Shown one piece after another: positions 61,467 to 63,647 of a stretch of 63,647 nucleotides of DNA; the first letter of the stretch is position 1; each line of letters opens with the position of its first letter. The notes below the pieces were generated by a model that made no database searches, was not told the DNA's origin, and was given only the letters and a program-made list of their open reading frames with translations. This stretch comes from Bacteroidota bacterium (GTDB lineage: Bacteria > Bacteroidota > Bacteroidia > B-17B0 > Aurantibacillaceae), in contig PLYA01000055.1 of the NCBI GenBank assembly GCA_003153315.1, positions 36,866 through 100,512 on the forward strand, written 5' to 3'. Made by a program: the position numbers and the translations under genes.

Positions 61467-63647
61467 ATGAAAAAAATAATTTACGCAACGTTCATTTTTG
61501 CCTTAGGGATAAATATGGCAAATGCTAAGCCTGTTGAACCTTCCACGGCAAAAACAATAGCTCAAAACTTCTATAAGCAAAATTCTGATATAGCAATTAA
61601 TACTATTACATTAACTCGTACGGAGTTTTCTTCTAACGGATTGCCTCTTTATTTTGTTTTTGATATTAACGCAAATGATGGTTTCGTAATTGTATCTGCC
61701 GAAGATGCTATAAGGCCAATTATTGGTTATTCAACCAAAAATCATTCAACAATGATTGATTCGAAATCTAATATTGGATATTGGATGGAGAAAACATCCT
61801 ATAAAATAAATTCTATTAGAAGCAAAGGATTAGTTCCTAATGAAAAGGTTGCCGGAGAATGGACAAAATATATTAACAACACAACTACAACTTATACCGA
61901 AAGACAAGCGGGTGGTTCTAGTATAATGACTTTAGGTACCCCAGCTATGACTCCCCTTACTCAAACAACTTGGAATCAAAATGGTGGTGGTAGCGTAGCT
62001 TATAATAATTTATGTCCCGGTGGTTCAGTAACCGGTTGTGTGGCAACCACTATGGCTCAGATTATGAGGTACTGGAGCTACCCTGCTCAAGGAACTGGTT
62101 CAAGTTCTTATACCCAAAGTCCAAATGCAAATAATTATCCGATGCAATCTGCAAACTATGGTGCTACTACATACAATTGGGCAAATATGCCGTTAACTGC
62201 TTCTAATGCTGATGTGGCACAACTTATGTATCAGTGCGGAGTTAGCGTGGATATGCATTATGACCCTAGTGGAAGCGGGGCACAAGTTTTAGGCGCGAGC
62301 GGCCCTAGTGCACAACATTCATATAAAACTTATTTTAGTTATGATCCTAATCAACTTCGTGGTTTATATAAAAGTAGTTATAGTGATGCTGCTTGGATTG
62401 ATAGTGTAAAAAGTGATTTAAATATAGGACGACCTGTACAATATGTTGGGGCTGACTCTTTAGGCGCAGGACATACCTGGGTTTGCGATGGATATGATTC
62501 AAATGGCAATTTACATATGAACTGGGGATGGGGTGGGGCTTATGATGGTTATTTTTCAGTAGAAGATTTAACTACTTCTGGCGGAACTCCAAATGTTTAT
62601 GACCCAAAATATAATTGCTCAATGCTTAAAGGTATTGTTCCTCCATCTACAAATGGACTTGATGCAGGTATTCCAATAATTGTTTCTCCTATTCAATATT
62701 ATTGCGGTACGGCAATGGATACCTTTAGCGTACAAGTTAAGTTTCAAAATTTTGGTAGTACTAAACTTACAGCTTGTACAATTAATTACCAATTAGATGG
62801 TGGTTCTATTCAAACTCAAAATTGGAATGGTTCATTAGTTTCTTATCAAACTACCATGATTAACCTTTCAGCTGTTTCTGCCGCACCAGGTACACACACA
62901 CTTGTTTGTTATTCAAGTAACCCTAATGGTGGCACAGATTTAAATTCTGCAAATGACCAATCTACAATAATATTTACTGTTACAGGTGGTGGTATATTAC
63001 CAATAATAGAAGGTTTTGAATCAGCCGCTATTCTTCCAAATTCAAACTGGAATATTTCTCATACGGTATCAGGGGGGGTAGATTTTGCTGTTACTTCTAA
63101 TGCTGAAGCAACAGGATTTCAATCATGTATACTGAATAATATGAATAATGTAGCAGGAAATAGCAGTATTTTACAAACTGCTTCTAATTTTGATATGACA
63201 ACGTTTACTACGCCTTTACTAACATTTAAAGCAGCCTATCAGAAAAAAGCTACTGGAAATGCTGATAAATTACAAATACTTACTTCGACTGACTGTGGAA
63301 ATTCATGGGTATCGAGAAAAACGATTACTGCCTCAACATTAGCTTCTTTAGCGGGTGGAACAGGAACAAGTGCCTATGTGCCAACCCCATCTCAGTTTAC
63401 CACCTATTCAGTTACCATTACTGCAGTAGCAAGTAGTCATAATGTAATGTTCCGTTGGGAATTTGTAGCTGACCCTACTTCACCAGGTAATAATTTATAT
63501 ATTGATGACATAAATATTGTAGATGCTTCGAGTGCAGGAATTGAAAGTATTGAAGCGTCTGTTGGTTTAAATATATATCCTAATCCATCATCAGGTAAGG
63601 TAAATATAGATTTGAATTTATCAGAACAACACAATGTTTCTATAATA
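61467..63647 (+). CDS. C10-family (streptopain-like) peptidase, 3' end outside window
   Basis: The open frame runs to the last base (727 codons) without a stop. Signal peptide IIYATFIFALGINMANA; a pro-domain of the SpeB inhibitor type (GFVIVSAEDAIRPIIGYS, about 70-87); catalytic Cys in TGCVATTMAQIMRYW (about 190); catalytic His in GHTWVCDGYD (about 335), followed by MNWGWGG. Beta-sandwich domains follow (CARDB-like about 400-510; a MAM-like region to about 690). The last residues (IYPNPSSGKVNIDL) begin a type IX sorting tail. A secreted cysteine protease. Confidence 0.93.
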   Translation, partial: MKKIIYATFIFALGINMANAKPVEPSTAKTIAQNFYKQNSDIAINTITLTRTEFSSNGLPLYFVFDINANDGFVIVSAEDAIRPIIGYSTKNHSTMIDSKSNIGYWMEKTSYKINSIRSKGLVPNEKVAGEWTKYINNTTTTYTERQAGGSSIMTLGTPAMTPLTQTTWNQNGGGSVAYNNLCPGGSVTGCVATTMAQIMRYWSYPAQGTGSSSYTQSPNANNYPMQSANYGATTYNWANMPLTASNADVAQLMYQCGVSVDMHYDPSGSGAQVLGASGPSAQHSYKTYFSYDPNQLRGLYKSSYSDAAWIDSVKSDLNIGRPVQYVGADSLGAGHTWVCDGYDSNGNLHMNWGWGGAYDGYFSVEDLTTSGGTPNVYDPKYNCSMLKGIVPPSTNGLDAGIPIIVSPIQYYCGTAMDTFSVQVKFQNFGSTKLTACTINYQLDGGSIQTQNWNGSLVSYQTTMINLSAVSAAPGTHTLVCYSSNPNGGTDLNSANDQSTIIFTVTGGGILPIIEGFESAAILPNSNWNISHTVSGGVDFAVTSNAEATGFQSCILNNMNNVAGNSSILQTASNFDMTTFTTPLLTFKAAYQKKATGNADKLQILTSTDCGNSWVSRKTITASTLASLAGGTGTSAYVPTPSQFTTYSVTITAVASSHNVMFRWEFVADPTSPGNNLYIDDINIVDASSAGIESIEASVGLNIYPNPSSGKVNIDLNLSEQHNVSII

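Overview
The window is a chromosomal segment of an AT-rich Bacteroidota bacterium. The evidence is Por/type IX secretion sorting tails (M1 and C10 peptidases), a PorE/PorP-like pair, a cbb3 oxidase operon with fused CcoN-CcoO, a futalosine-route menaquinone gene, TAnnTTTG-type -7 promoter elements and weak Shine-Dalgarno signals. No rRNA, tRNA, CRISPR or transposase was found. I place it in the Chitinophagales/Sphingobacteriales/Flavobacteriales range; the species is unknown.

Layout. 0.3-5.5 kb: a GNAT acetyltransferase and a TolC-MacA-MacB efflux operon. 5.7-11.4 kb: nnrD and a second efflux operon (YbhG/F/S/R type). 11.6-23.4 kb: cbb3 oxidase biogenesis and structural genes (ccoI, then ccoS-ccoNO-ccoQ-ccoP-ccoG-ccoH-TauE-like), interrupted by an accessory patch at 14.0-16.8 kb (HEPN-like protein, tandem array, gene remnant, lipoprotein). 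24.0-28.4 kb: an island bounded by inverted copies of a REP-like element, holding a tandem array, an orphan-family gene, a LuxR-type HTH protein and an MvaI/BcnI-type restriction-modification pair. 28.5-33.6 kb: PLP decarboxylase-hemN, a fused oligopeptide ABC ATPase and a cobalamin adenosyltransferase. 33.7-44.8 kb: dxr, PorE/PorP-like proteins, a VOC protein, rnhB and surface proteins. 45-54 kb: a second orphan-family gene, DUF2911, WbqC, queD, mqnB, dipeptide epimerase, a YD-type repeat protein, a phosphoesterase and idi. 54-63.6 kb: OsmC, tex, an M1 peptidase, a cystathionine gamma-synthase/lyase and a C10 peptidase cut by the window end.

Most unusual structure: six intergenic tandem arrays (1-105, 15262-15530, 24163-24410, 34299-34676, 45017-45184, 57127-57378) all have a period of exactly 21 bp although their unit sequences mostly differ. 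Five have a dyad-symmetric core in the unit. Two (the first and second) share both unit and flanking leader, in opposite orientation. Three (second, third, fifth) lie beside a member or a decayed remnant of one orphan protein family of about 250 residues. I regard array plus protein as a candidate undescribed repeat element or system.

Regulation: CRP/FNR-type boxes (TGAT-N4-ATCA) lie upstream of both efflux operons as identically spaced pairs, and singly upstream of ccoI, ccoS and the decarboxylase-hemN pair. This suggests a shared low-oxygen or redox regulon.
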